From: Deltaproteobacteria bacterium
GTDB lineage: Bacteria; Myxococcota; Kuafuiibacteriia; Kuafuiibacteriales; Kuafuiibacteriaceae
DNA length: 64,000 bases
NCBI GenBank assembly: GCA_020632995.1
Contig: JACKEN010000003.1
Span: 124,001 to 188,000, forward strand
Reading direction: 5' to 3'
Part shown: piece by piece, positions 8,438 through 17,272 of the stretch
Layout: every line of letters begins with the position of its first letter
How positions within the stretch are numbered: position 1 is the first letter of the stretch
Made by a program: the position numbers and the translations under genes
The notes under the pieces: model-generated
Seen by the model: the letters and a program-made list of their open reading frames with translations, nothing else
Told to the model about the DNA's origin: nothing
Databases searched by the model: none

Positions 8438-9938
8438 CGTGCCGGGGGAGGGCCTCGATCTGGGCGTAGTGCTCCCGGATCTGCAAGACCTCCTGCAGAA
8501 TATCGAAGAAGGCCGCCACCACCTGCGGATCGAAGTGGGCGCCCGCGCCCTCGCGCAGGATCTGGTAGGCCTTCTCGAGCGGGAAGGCAGGCTTGTAGAC
8601 CCGCTCCGTGGTGAGGGCGTCGAAGACGTCGGCCACCGCCACGATGCGCCCCGAGAGCGGGATGGCGCTGCCTGCGAGGCCGCGGGGGTAGCCGCTGCCG
8701 TCCCACTTCTCGTGGTGGCTCCCCGCCAGCTCGGCCGCCAGCTGGACCAGAGGCGCGGGTGAGCCGCCCAGGATCTCCTCCCCGATGAGGGCGTGGCGCT
8801 TCATCACCTCGAACTCCTGCGGGGTCAGCTTGCCTGGTTTCTGCAGGATGGACTGCGGGATCCCGATCTTCCCGATGTCGTGCATCGGCGCCGCGACCCG
8901 GAGGAGCTGAGGGTAGCTGTCGGTCTTGCCCAGGGCGCGGGCCAGCGCGGCCGAGTAATCGCCCACCCGCTGGATGTGGTAGCCGGTGTCGTCGTCGTTG
9001 AAGCGGGCGCACATGGCCAGGCGCCGCAGGAGGTCGCGGTTGGTCTGGCCGAGGGCGTCGAGGAGGCGGGCGCTCTCGAGGTTGCCGGCCGCCGGGCCCG
9101 CCACCAGGGTGAGCATGTCCAGGTGGCGCCGCTCGAACGCCGCGGTGATCCCCTGGGTGGCGGCGTAGACCGCGCCCACCAGCTTGCCGTGGCTCACCAT
9201 GGGCACCGCCACCGCGGACCGGATGTTCTGGGTGCTGATGCTGTGGCCGACCCGGATCCGGTGGTCGTCGGCGGCGTCGAGCACGAGCACGCCGACCCGC
9301 TGGTGGAGGGCCTGGTTCAGGATGGTGCGGCTCGGCCGCGGGGCGCCCCGAGGGTCGTCACACCGGGTCGCCGCGACCACGAGCTGGCCGGCGTCGTTCG
9401 TGAGGAGCACCGCGTGGTGGTGGGCGGGGACGGCCTCCCGCAGCCAGTCCGCCAGGGCGGTGACCATGTTGTCGGCGTTGCTCTCCTCCGCCATCCGGGC
9501 CTGCAGGGCCAGGATCGCCTCCAGCGCCTCGTTGCCGAGGCTCGGGTGGACGAACCCGGCGCCTCGCTGCAGGGGGAGGGGGGCGGTGATGGTCTCGGTG
9601 TGTCGGGGCTCCGGCTCGGGGGGATGGTCCAGGAGCTCCAGCTCCACCCCGCCCAACATGATCCGATCGCCGGGCCGGACGTGGGCCACCGTGACCTGGC
9701 GGCCGCTCTGGTGGATCCCCTTGCCGGACACGTCCCGGACCTGCCAGTCCGCCCCGATCCGCTCCAGGACCGCGTGGTGGCCCTCCACCCCGGGCTCCCG
9801 GACGCAGACCTCGTTGAGGGGGTGTCGGCCGATGCGGGCGCCGTTGCGGGCGAAGAAGGAGGTTCCCCGCGCTGCGCCGCTGCGGATCACGAGGTGGAGC
9901 CCATCCACCGGCCGCAGATCGAGAGCAGGGGACACCAT
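8418..9938 (-). CDS. FHA-GAF-HD-GYP protein (cyclic-di-GMP phosphodiesterase type)
   Basis: 506 residues from ATG at 9938. The longer open frame reaches over the divergent kinase gene and was rejected. The FHA domain (residues 10-95; ARIGRHPLNEVCVREPGVEGHH) is followed by a GAF sensor domain (about 130-290) and an HD-GYP domain (about 320-490) carrying HDIGKIGIP, the family HHEKWDGSGYPRGL motif and DVFDALTTERVYK. HD-GYP enzymes hydrolyse cyclic-di-GMP to pGpG or GMP using bound metals; the metal ligands look intact. FHA input suggests control by threonine phosphorylation, fitting the two flanking kinase genes. Confidence 0.93.
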   Translation of the reverse strand: MVSPALDLRPVDGLHLVIRSGAARGTSFFARNGARIGRHPLNEVCVREPGVEGHHAVLERIGADWQVRDVSGKGIHQSGRQVTVAHVRPGDRIMLGGVELELLDHPPEPEPRHTETITAPLPLQRGAGFVHPSLGNEALEAILALQARMAEESNADNMVTALADWLREAVPAHHHAVLLTNDAGQLVVAATRCDDPRGAPRPSRTILNQALHQRVGVLVLDAADDHRIRVGHSISTQNIRSAVAVPMVSHGKLVGAVYAATQGITAAFERRHLDMLTLVAGPAAGNLESARLLDALGQTNRDLLRRLAMCARFNDDDTGYHIQRVGDYSAALARALGKTDSYPQLLRVAAPMHDIGKIGIPQSILQKPGKLTPQEFEVMKRHALIGEEILGGSPAPLVQLAAELAGSHHEKWDGSGYPRGLAGSAIPLSGRIVAVADVFDALTTERVYKPAFPLEKAYQILREGAGAHFDPQVVAAFFDILQEVLQIREHYAQIEALPRHVSARPS

Positions 9939-10092
9939 CGGGAGCAGGACTCGGCGGAACCGGCTGATCCTTGAGTCAACACCGTGTGCGCCCCGAACGG
10001 TCACCAATCTGGATCGTGTGCCGGCCGCTCGGGGCCCTGCGCGCCTGCTCGACTCATGATCACGGTCGAGACTGCCGACTGGACAGGGCGTC

Positions 10093-11604
10093 ATGACCAC
10101 CCCGGCGTTCCTACAGGAGAGCCGCCCGCTGACCCACGACCTGGGCGAGGTGCTGGGGCCGTACCAGCTCCAGAAGGTCCTGGGCGAAGGCGGCATGGGC
10201 CGGGTCTACCTCGCCGAGCACATGATGTTGGGCCGCCAGGTGGCGGTGAAGGTGCTGCGCTCCGAGTACGCGCGGGACCCCGTGGTGGTGAAGCGCTTCT
10301 TCGCCGAGGCCCGGGCGGTGAACCAGATCCTCCACCCCAACATCGTGGAGATCACCGACTTCGTGGATGGCGCCGACGGCTCCAGCTTCCTCGTGATGGA
10401 GTACCTGCGGGGTCAGACCCTCACCGCCCTCACCCGCGCCGGCCCCCTCGGGGTGCTGCGGGCGGTGCGCATCGGCCGCCAGATCGCCAGCGCGCTCTCC
10501 GCCGTGCACAGCCTGGGGATCGTCCACCGGGACCTCAAGCCCGACAACGTGTTCCTCACGTCTCGCCCCGAGAACGCGGAGTTCGTGAAGCTGCTCGACT
10601 TCGGCGCAGCCAAGCTCAACCAGGCGGTGGTCCCGGGCAGCGTCGAGACCCAGACCGTCACGCTGATCGGCACGCCGCAGTACATGTCCCCTGAGCAGGC
10701 GACCGGCGCGCCGGTGGACGGGCGCTCCGACATCTACGCCCTCGGGGTCGTGCTCTACGAGATGCTCACCGGAGGCAACCCGTTCGCCACCGGGGACACC
10801 TGGACCGCAATCAAGCGGCAGGTGACCTTGCAGCCCGACGAGCCTCGCACCGTGATCTCGATGGTGCCCCCCTGCCCCGATCTCAACGATCTGGTGATGC
10901 GGTGCCTGGCCAAGGAGCCGGAGGACCGCCCCCAGACCATGGTCGAGGTGGAGGAGATCCTCGGGGAGCTCGAGGTGGACCTCGCGCGCCGGAGCCCCTC
11001 CGGCCTGATCCCCGCCGACTCGCCGGGGGTGGACGTCTCGACCCGCATCCTGCGCCTGGCCGGGGTCGCGCCCTCCCGCCGCCGCCCCCCTCGATGGATC
11101 GCGGGTGGGGCGGTGGTCGTCGCCGTCGGGGTGGCGGCGGGGGCGTGGGCCCTCACCGGGCCGTCGACCCCGACCTCCGCGGTACAAGCAGAGGCGCTGC
11201 CGGCCGAGCCCGCCGCGCCGACCCCCGCGCCCGCCAGGGTGCAAGTCAAGCTGCAGGTCGCGACCGAGCCCGCCGGGGCGGAGGTGCGTGACCCACGGAC
11301 CGGCGCGGTGCTCGGGCGCACCCCGTGGACCCTCACGGTGGACGCCGACGCGGGCGCCCGGGTGGTGCAGCTCGTGCAAGCAGGCTTCCAACCCCAGGTC
11401 CTCACCCTCGACCCGGCGCTCGGCTCCCCTGCCCCGGTGCAGCTCACCGCAGACCCGCCACCGACGAGGCCCGCGCACACCTCGCGTCGGGCCGCAAAGC
11501 CCCGGCCCGAGCCGGCGGAGCGACCCGCTGTGCACACGCCCGCGTCCCCGGCGCAGGACCAGGCGGTGGACCGCAACGGGGTCATCGATCCCTTCTCGGA
11601 GTGA
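10093..11604 (+). CDS. Ser/Thr protein kinase with C-terminal PEGA domain
   Basis: 503 residues from ATG at 10093. The kinase domain (about 22-295) has GEGGMG, lysine 53 in VAVK, HRDLKPDN at 145-152 and DFG near 169-171. A transmembrane helix (WIAGGAVVVAVGVAAGAWAL) lies near 335-355. The outer part contains a PEGA-type beta domain (ATEPAGAEVRDPRTGAVLG ... TPWTLTV), common in cell-surface proteins of this group, then a basic Pro-rich tail. The TPR gene starts 3 bp after its stop and the Cys-rich lipoprotein overlaps that gene, so these three form one operon. Confidence 0.94.
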   Translation: MTTPAFLQESRPLTHDLGEVLGPYQLQKVLGEGGMGRVYLAEHMMLGRQVAVKVLRSEYARDPVVVKRFFAEARAVNQILHPNIVEITDFVDGADGSSFLVMEYLRGQTLTALTRAGPLGVLRAVRIGRQIASALSAVHSLGIVHRDLKPDNVFLTSRPENAEFVKLLDFGAAKLNQAVVPGSVETQTVTLIGTPQYMSPEQATGAPVDGRSDIYALGVVLYEMLTGGNPFATGDTWTAIKRQVTLQPDEPRTVISMVPPCPDLNDLVMRCLAKEPEDRPQTMVEVEEILGELEVDLARRSPSGLIPADSPGVDVSTRILRLAGVAPSRRRPPRWIAGGAVVVAVGVAAGAWALTGPSTPTSAVQAEALPAEPAAPTPAPARVQVKLQVATEPAGAEVRDPRTGAVLGRTPWTLTVDADAGARVVQLVQAGFQPQVLTLDPALGSPAPVQLTADPPPTRPAHTSRRAAKPRPEPAERPAVHTPASPAQDQAVDRNGVIDPFSE

Positions 11605-11607
11605 CCC

Positions 11608-12330
11608 ATGAACACGCGTCTCGCGCTGGCCTCCCTCCTCTCTGCCGCCCTCGCGCTGGCGCCCGCGATCGTCGCGGCCAAGCCGCCGCCCGAGGTCTCG
11701 CCGGAGCTCAAGGTCCGGGCCCAGGCCCACCTCGAGCAGGCTCGGGTCGCCTACAACCTCGGCAAGTTCGACGAGGCCCTGCGGGCCTACGAGGCCGCCT
11801 ATCGCGTGGTCCCGCTGCCCTCGCTCCTGTTCAACATCGCCCAGTGCCACCGCCAGCAGGGGGACTGCGGTCAGGCCCTGTTCTTCTTCGACGGCTACCT
11901 CCGAGAGGCCGCGCCTGGCCCCGAGCAGCGGGCCCTGGTCGAGGAGCTCGTGACCGAGTGCCGCGCGAAGGCGAAGGCGGAGGCCGAGGCCAAGGCGAAG
12001 GCCGACGCGAAGGCGAAGGCCGACGCGAAGGCGAAGACCGAGCCCGGCGCGGTGCAGGTCGCGCCCACCCCCGCCGCGGCGCAGGCCAACTTGCCGTCGC
12101 CTGCCCCGGCCCCGAAGCCGTTGGCCCTGGCGCCCGCGGTCCAGGTGAGCACCACCCCCGAGGTGGAGCCGGACGAGGCGAGCGCGCCGGTCTACAAGCG
12201 CTGGTGGTTCTGGGTGTTGGTGGGCGCCGGCGTCGCCGCGGCCGGCGCGGGGACCGCGGTGGCGGTCTCCTCCCGGGGGGGAGAAGGCGAGGTGCCCTCG
12301 GGCAGCCTCGGCACGGTGGACTGGCGATGA
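11608..12330 (+). CDS. Secreted TPR protein with Ala-Lys-Ala-Asp repeats and C-terminal helix
   Basis: 240 residues with an N-terminal signal peptide cut around AIVAAKPP. Residues 30-110 form TPR-like repeats (QARVAYNLGKFDEALRAYEA; LLFNIAQCHRQQGDCGQALF). A charged Lys/Ala/Glu/Asp stretch follows, part of it encoded by a perfect 18-bp tandem repeat, then a Pro/Ala linker and one transmembrane helix near 205-225 (WWFWVLVGAGVAAAGAGTAV). It belongs to a family of myxobacterial envelope TPR proteins of unknown function. It begins 3 bp after the kinase stop and its TGA overlaps the next ATG. Confidence 0.85.
   Translation: MNTRLALASLLSAALALAPAIVAAKPPPEVSPELKVRAQAHLEQARVAYNLGKFDEALRAYEAAYRVVPLPSLLFNIAQCHRQQGDCGQALFFFDGYLREAAPGPEQRALVEELVTECRAKAKAEAEAKAKADAKAKADAKAKTEPGAVQVAPTPAAAQANLPSPAPAPKPLALAPAVQVSTTPEVEPDEASAPVYKRWWFWVLVGAGVAAAGAGTAVAVSSRGGEGEVPSGSLGTVDWR
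12001..12036 (+). repeat. 18-bp tandem repeat, two perfect units
   Basis: The unit GCCGACGCGAAGGCGAAG occurs twice back to back and encodes ADAKAK; imperfect units continue upstream to about 11968. It is in frame with the host gene and probably expands or contracts by slippage. Confidence 0.9.
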
Positions 12331-14429
12331 GCGCGCGACACCTGGCAAGCCTGCTTGCGGTGCTGGCGGTAGGCTGCAGCCCCGCCGCGTCGGACCGCAC
12401 GGTGATGCTCACCGTGACCTATCCTCGGGACGCCGCCCTGGATCAGCTCGCGCTGTCCGGTCGGCTCCCCACCGAGCCCGTCCGTGAGCTCAGCGCCGCC
12501 GTGCCCTCGCCCGCCCGCGCCCTCGCGGTGGGGCAGGAGACGGTGGCCCTCCGCCTCCCCGCCAGCCCGACCTCGGGCACCCTCACCGTGAAGGTGGGCG
12601 GGTATGCGCAGGACGCCTTGCAGGTCGAGGGGAGCGTCTCGCTCGACCTCGCCGCCCTCGTCCCCACCAGCGTGGCCCTGAGCGCCCCCGGGACCGACCC
12701 GTGTGCCCTCCCCGACGGGTGCTGCGGCGACGGGCTCATCCAGGCCTCCGAGGCCTGCGACGACGAGGGCACCTCGGGGGGCGACGGCTGCGACGAGGCA
12801 TGCCAGGTGGAGTCCGGCTACGTCTGCGTGGGCGAGCCCTCCAGCTGCGCGGTGGACTGCCCGTCCGGGTGCGAGCACTGCGGCGACGGGGTGATCGACG
12901 CGGACGAGGGCTGCGACGACGGCGGGGCCCGCTCGAGCGACGGCTGCAACGCAGCCTGCCAGATCGAGGACGGGTGGACCTGCAGCGGGGAGCCCTCGAC
13001 CTGCCAGCCGACCTGCGGCGACGGCACCCTGCAGACCGGCGAGGGGTGTGACGACGGGGCCAACGTGGACGGCGACGGCTGCGACGCCAGCTGCCAGCTG
13101 GAGGCCGGGTACGCCTGCGTTGGTGAGCCCTCCAACTGCGCCACGGTGTGCGGCGACGGCCTGATCCGCGGCGACGAGGCCTGCGACGACGGCGGGCGCG
13201 CGCCCCAGGACGGCTGCGGGCCCCAGTGCCAGATCGACTCCGGCTACACCTGCGTGGGCGAGCCCTCCATCTGCAGCGCGCTGGACGCGGGGGTGCCCGA
13301 CGCGGACGCCGGCGTCCTGGACGCCGAGGTGCCGGACGCGGACGTCGACGGGGGCGTGTCCGACGCCGGCTTCGCGGTGGTGGCCAGCCGCTGGGCCTTC
13401 CCCGGCTTCCCGAGCCCCGCCGCGGGCGAGTGCACCGCGGTCGTCGTGCAGCGCGAGGACGACCTGGGGGTCCCCGCGGCGAGCACGAGCAGCGCCACCG
13501 CCCAGCTCGCGATCATGGCGGGCACCGACGTGTCGCTCTACGCCGACCCGGACTGCCTCAGCCCCGCCACCCAGGTGGTGCTCGTCCCCGGCGCGGCGGA
13601 GGCCACGGCCTGGGTGCGCGTGCTGCGGGTGGGTCCGGTCGGCCTCAGCGCGAGCGGCGCCGGCCTCGACGTCGGGACCGGCAGCGGCCAGGTGCGGGGC
13701 GGCCCCCCGGCGGTGATCACCCTGGCCGGGGTGCCGACCACCCTCGAGTGGGGCACTTGCCCCGCCACCCCCGCCGTCTTGGGCTTCGTGGACGCGTACG
13801 GCAACGCCACCGCGCCGAGCGCGGACCTGACGGTGGCCTTCGACACCCAGCCGCTCGGCGCCGCGCTCGAGGTCAGCGCCGCCGCCGGGTGCGCGGGCCC
13901 CAGCGACCAGCGGGTGGTGCCGGCCGGCGACGCCGCGCCCCAGGTCTGGCTCGTCACCCGCGCCGAGGGCGCCCACCAGCTGGTGGCCTCCGCCCCCGGC
14001 CTCTCCCCCGCCACCGCTCCGGTAGAGGTGCTTGGCGTCAACCTGACTTGCGGCACCAGCTGCCCGGCCGGGGGCTGCCTCGAGGTGTGCGGGGCCAACA
14101 ACTGCCCGATCGCCTGCACCTCGGGCTGCCGCTGTCAGCTGGACTGCGCGGCCCAGCCCGGCACCTGCAGGCCGTCTTGCGGGACGAACGCGCTGTGCGA
14201 GATCGACTGCGAGGGCACCGGGAGCTGCACGGCCTCCTGCGAGGCGGGCTCCTCGTGCGACGTGCGGTGCGACGGCGCGACCACCTGCGACGCGGTGCGC
14301 TGCAAGCCGGGGGCGCGCTGCCTGCTGAGGTGCGGCTCGAGCGCGACGTGCGAGTTCGCGCAGTGCGGTGCGGGCCAGAGCTCGTGCCCCGACGGGAGCA
14401 TCGCCTGCAACCAGGCTTGCCCGGACTAG
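12327..14429 (+). CDS. Lipoprotein with four DUF4215 Cys-rich repeats and a Cys-rich C-terminus
   Basis: 700 residues from ATG at 12327, overlapping the previous stop by ATGA. Lipobox LAVGC lies near residue 17. Residues 130-325 hold four Myxococcus cysteine-rich repeats (DUF4215), each with CGDG, EGCDDG, DGC, C and a GEPS-C ending. An Asp/Ala/Val-rich linker follows (LDAGVPDADAG ...), then two Ig-like beta domains (about 350-570). The last 130 residues contain about two dozen cysteines in short-spaced pairs. These are outer-membrane surface proteins and the repeats probably form disulphide-linked modules. No enzyme motif is seen. The C-terminal Cys-dense module is not one I can name. Confidence 0.88.
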   Translation: MSARHLASLLAVLAVGCSPAASDRTVMLTVTYPRDAALDQLALSGRLPTEPVRELSAAVPSPARALAVGQETVALRLPASPTSGTLTVKVGGYAQDALQVEGSVSLDLAALVPTSVALSAPGTDPCALPDGCCGDGLIQASEACDDEGTSGGDGCDEACQVESGYVCVGEPSSCAVDCPSGCEHCGDGVIDADEGCDDGGARSSDGCNAACQIEDGWTCSGEPSTCQPTCGDGTLQTGEGCDDGANVDGDGCDASCQLEAGYACVGEPSNCATVCGDGLIRGDEACDDGGRAPQDGCGPQCQIDSGYTCVGEPSICSALDAGVPDADAGVLDAEVPDADVDGGVSDAGFAVVASRWAFPGFPSPAAGECTAVVVQREDDLGVPAASTSSATAQLAIMAGTDVSLYADPDCLSPATQVVLVPGAAEATAWVRVLRVGPVGLSASGAGLDVGTGSGQVRGGPPAVITLAGVPTTLEWGTCPATPAVLGFVDAYGNATAPSADLTVAFDTQPLGAALEVSAAAGCAGPSDQRVVPAGDAAPQVWLVTRAEGAHQLVASAPGLSPATAPVEVLGVNLTCGTSCPAGGCLEVCGANNCPIACTSGCRCQLDCAAQPGTCRPSCGTNALCEIDCEGTGSCTASCEAGSSCDVRCDGATTCDAVRCKPGARCLLRCGSSATCEFAQCGAGQSSCPDGSIACNQACPD

Positions 14430-14495
14430 CGCTCCGCGCCTCCTCGCGGCGAGCCTCGACCGACCTGTCGCCGGTCGCCTGGCGCCTGCGGCCCG

Positions 14496-14561
14496 AGGCC
14501 TGTCTCTGAATCCTGACGCCGCGCCCGGGCGCAGTCGGCTGCAGGCATCAGAGACAGGCTT
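14496..14561. terminator. Inverted repeat between convergent genes
   Basis: The arms AGGCCTGTCTCTGA (14496-14509) and TCAGAGACAGGCTT (14548-14561) pair at 13 of 14 positions around a 38-nt loop. It sits between the 3' ends of two convergent genes, where a bidirectional terminator is expected. There is no T-run, so Rho-independent action is uncertain. Confidence 0.45.
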
Positions 14562-14570
14562 CAGGTCGCA

Positions 14571-14622
14571 GGTCTCAGGCTGCAGCAGGCTCGGGGACCT
14601 GTCGCGGGTCTCAGGCTGCAGC
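14571..14622. repeat. 16-bp direct repeat in intergenic DNA
   Basis: GGTCTCAGGCTGCAGC occurs exactly at 14571-14586 and 14607-14622. The 10-mer GACCTGTCGC also occurs twice nearby (14462-14471 and 14596-14605). The 200-bp spacer between two convergent genes is therefore built largely of short repeats. Confidence 0.75.
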
Positions 14623-14631
14623 GGGCGGTGG

Positions 14632-15084
14632 TCAGCCGCCCAGGTGGGTCTTCATCCGCTCGAGCTGGAGCTTGAGGCCGTCGCGGGCCTCCTTCTCGGC
14701 GAACAGGACCGCGGGGGCCTTGAGGATCCGGGGCACCGGGGCGTCGAGCTCGGTGGTGCACTCCACCGTGACCTGCACGAACCCGTCGCTGCCGCCGATG
14801 TGCCAGCGGCCCCTGACCTTGATGTTCCCCTCCACCGTCTCCCAGGCCACCGCGTCGGGGCCCTCCTCCCGGTACTCGGCCACGTAGAGCCCGGTGAAGC
14901 GGGAGCCGAGGGTGCGGCGCTCGACCAGGGTCCAGCGGTAGCGGCCGCTGCCGAGGTCCTCGATCCGGTTCACCCCGGGGAAGAAGGGGCCGCTCTTCGG
15001 CACGTCCAGGATCAGGGCGCGGATGGCGTCCCGGGTGGCGCGCACGGGCAGGCTGACGCGGGCCTTGGCTTCGATCCAGACCAC
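14632..15084 (-). CDS. SRPBCC (START-like) family protein
   Basis: 150 residues matching the SRPBCC/polyketide-cyclase fold pattern: an N-terminal strand (WIEAKARVSLPV), two short helices (IRALILDVPKSGPFFPGV), then a run of antiparallel strands and a long C-terminal helix (RDGLKLQLERMKTHL). The family binds hydrophobic ligands in a helix-grip cavity; no specific ligand can be inferred. The gene follows the DUF423 gene after 31 bp on the same strand. Confidence 0.75.
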   Translation of the reverse strand: MVWIEAKARVSLPVRATRDAIRALILDVPKSGPFFPGVNRIEDLGSGRYRWTLVERRTLGSRFTGLYVAEYREEGPDAVAWETVEGNIKVRGRWHIGGSDGFVQVTVECTTELDAPVPRILKAPAVLFAEKEARDGLKLQLERMKTHLGG

Positions 15085-15115
15085 GCGGCGGGGCTCCCAC
15101 GGAGGTGGGCGTGGG

Positions 15116-15490
15116 TCAACCGCCAGCGGCCCAGCCGCGCCAGGCGAGCAGGCCCCAGCCGACGAGGAAGGCCACCCCGCCGAGCGGGGTCACCGCGCCG
15201 AGGCCCCGAACGCCGGTGAGGGCGAGGGCGTAGAGCGAGCCGCTGAAGAGCGCGATCCCGACCACGAAGGCCCAGCCCGCGGCGGCGAAGCCGGCCTGGG
15301 GTCGGTGGGCGGCGAGCAGGCCCACCAGGATCAGGGCGAGGGCGTGGTACATCTGGTAGCGCGCGCCGGTCTCGAACACCTCGAGGAGGTGCGGGTCGAG
15401 GCGCTGCTTGAGGGCGTGGGCGCCGAACGCGCCGGCCGCCACCGCGAGGCCAGCGAGGGTTGCCCCGAGGGTCACCATCCATCGGTCCAT
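15116..15490 (-). CDS. DUF423 small membrane protein
   Basis: 124 residues from ATG at 15490; an upstream GTG would add six residues. Four hydrophobic segments, the conserved GAFGAHALKQRLDP stretch and the GARYQMYHALAL motif identify the DUF423 family (YwdK/YgdD type) of inner-membrane proteins about 125 residues long. Function is unknown across the family. Confidence 0.92.
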   Translation of the reverse strand: MDRWMVTLGATLAGLAVAAGAFGAHALKQRLDPHLLEVFETGARYQMYHALALILVGLLAAHRPQAGFAAAGWAFVVGIALFSGSLYALALTGVRGLGAVTPLGGVAFLVGWGLLAWRGWAAGG

Positions 15491-15797
15491 GTTCCGACGG
15501 GCATCCACCGCCGGGTGCCGAAAGGCAAGCCGAGCGGGCAGGGAGGCGGCGATGTGATCCAGGCCAACCTCACGGATCTGGGGAGGATCTCGCGTGCCGC
15601 GAAGAAGTCACACCGATCTGGCGGGACTCGCGGTATAGACTCCAATGGGCTTGGGGCCTCATGGGGACGGACTGAAACGCGTTGACGAAGCCGCGCGCCT
15701 TGTTTTAGGCGACGTGGCTATACCTGGGACGAAGTCGGCGGAAACCACGCATCTCAGCTCCAGTGAACCACTCTTTCTGAAAGGGACATTGAAAACC
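15491..15797. other. Intergenic leader region upstream of an abundant-type lipoprotein
   Basis: This 307-bp stretch holds no convincing gene. It is less GC-rich than its surroundings. TTGACG at 15682-15687 and TATACC at 15719-15724 resemble promoter boxes but are not correctly spaced to each other. A purine-rich stretch AAGGGACA lies just before the lipoprotein start at 15798. It probably carries divergent promoters. Confidence 0.5.
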
Positions 15798-17171
15798 ATG
15801 AAGCTCGCGCGATTGAACTCTGTTCTCGCCCTGTCGATCGCCGGCTCGCTCGCCCTGGCTGGTTGCAGCGGCGACGAGACCCCCGATGGCGGCACGGTCT
15901 TTCCCGACACCGGCGTCACCCCCGACTCCGGCGTCAACAACCCCGACTCCGGCGTCGACAGTGACAGCGGCGTCATCCCCGACACCGGCGTCCCCGAGGC
16001 CTGCCCCTACGGCTCCGAGGGCTGCGCCTGTACCTCCAGCCTCGATCCCAACGCCCTGCTGCAGGACGACTGCGCGTCCGGCCTCATCTGCGTGCCCTTC
16101 GACGCGCTCTTCGGTGGGGACAACCTGACCGGCCCGGTCCAGTCCTGCGTCAAGCCCTGCAGCACCGACGCCGACTGTGGCGCCGGCCAGACCTGCGCCG
16201 AGACCGGCTTCGGCGACGAGTCCGGCGTTGGCACCATCTGCATGGACCGCATCGCGAACTACGACGAGGGTTGTGGTTTCAGCCGCGGCCTGATCTCGCG
16301 TAGCCCCGACGTGGAGGACCTCCTCACCGGCGGCGAGATCGTCGGCTGCTCGCCTGGCGACACCTGCGTGATGGGCGTGTTCGGCTTCGTCCACCCCGAC
16401 GAGGGCATCTGCCTCGGCTTCTGCGACACCGACGCGGACTGCTCCGGCGACACCCCCTACTGCAACCCGAAGTTCTTCACGAGCACCTCGACCGTGAACC
16501 CGAACATCGGCGTGTGCTCGACCGCCAAGAACGGCGCGGGCGCCCTCTGCGGCTCCGAGAACCCCGCCAAGCAGGGCTTCTCGAGCTACTGTGACACCTC
16601 GGACGACACCGCCCCCAACACCATCTGCGTGGGCCTGGGCGGCCTGTTCAACCCCGGCAAGGGCCTCTGCATGACCGCCTGCAACGCGGCGGAGCCGTGC
16701 GCGAACGACGATCTCGGTGCGCAGACCTGCGTCCCCGACTTCTTCACCAGCGGCGACGGCGTCTGCTCGTCGAACTGCACCGCGTTCCCCGAGACCTGCC
16801 CCAGCACGGGTGGTTCGGCGAACCTGGGCAAGACCTGCTTCGAGATGGAGACCCTGTTCAACCTGGGTGAGGACCAGGTGCACATGTGCCTCGAGCACCT
16901 GGCGCCGCCGCTGGTGGCCGCCACGGTGGACACCCTGGGCAACATCAACAACGGGGGCGACAACTGCTTTGCCAACGGCGGCAGCGACGCGTTCCTGAAG
17001 TGCCCGTGGCCCTCGTCCTGCTTCCTGCTCGCCGCCGACCAGGGCATCTGCCTGACCGGCTGCCAGACGGACCCGGCGGTGACCCCGGACTGCCCGACGC
17101 TGACCGGCGTGGCCACCGCGACCTGCGCGGCGGTCCTCAACGACCCGAACTTCGGCGTCTGCGGTCAGTGA
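15798..17171 (+). CDS. Cys-rich lipoprotein with Asp-Ser-Gly-Val linker
   Basis: 457 residues from ATG at 15798, preceded by AAGGGACA. The lipobox LALAGC ends near residue 20. A linker of repeated PDTGV/PDSGV units (about 27-60) is typical of myxobacterial surface lipoproteins. The rest carries about 36 cysteines in short-spaced pairs with repeating blocks such as CDTDADC and CSTDADC followed by an aromatic, suggesting several small disulphide-bonded modules. No enzymatic motif is visible. A GC-rich hairpin follows the stop. Confidence 0.85.
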   Translation: MKLARLNSVLALSIAGSLALAGCSGDETPDGGTVFPDTGVTPDSGVNNPDSGVDSDSGVIPDTGVPEACPYGSEGCACTSSLDPNALLQDDCASGLICVPFDALFGGDNLTGPVQSCVKPCSTDADCGAGQTCAETGFGDESGVGTICMDRIANYDEGCGFSRGLISRSPDVEDLLTGGEIVGCSPGDTCVMGVFGFVHPDEGICLGFCDTDADCSGDTPYCNPKFFTSTSTVNPNIGVCSTAKNGAGALCGSENPAKQGFSSYCDTSDDTAPNTICVGLGGLFNPGKGLCMTACNAAEPCANDDLGAQTCVPDFFTSGDGVCSSNCTAFPETCPSTGGSANLGKTCFEMETLFNLGEDQVHMCLEHLAPPLVAATVDTLGNINNGGDNCFANGGSDAFLKCPWPSSCFLLAADQGICLTGCQTDPAVTPDCPTLTGVATATCAAVLNDPNFGVCGQ

Positions 17172-17184
17172 TGCCTCGCTGAGC

Positions 17185-17209
17185 GGGCCCGGGCATCCCG
17201 CCCGGGCCC
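17185..17209 (+). terminator. GC-rich hairpin after the lipoprotein gene
   Basis: GGGCCCGGGC and GCCCGGGCCC pair perfectly around an ATCCC loop, starting 13 bp after the stop. No clear T-run follows, only C- and T-rich sequence. Confidence 0.6.
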
Positions 17210-17272
17210 CCCCGCACCTCTTCCTCCTACATGTAGGCAACGCAGGAAGCTCGCTTCCGATAACCTGCTGTC

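Noticed and set aside
15682..15724. Promoter TTGACG ... TATACC for the lipoprotein gene
   Set aside because: The boxes are 31 bp apart, far from the usual 17, so they cannot belong together.
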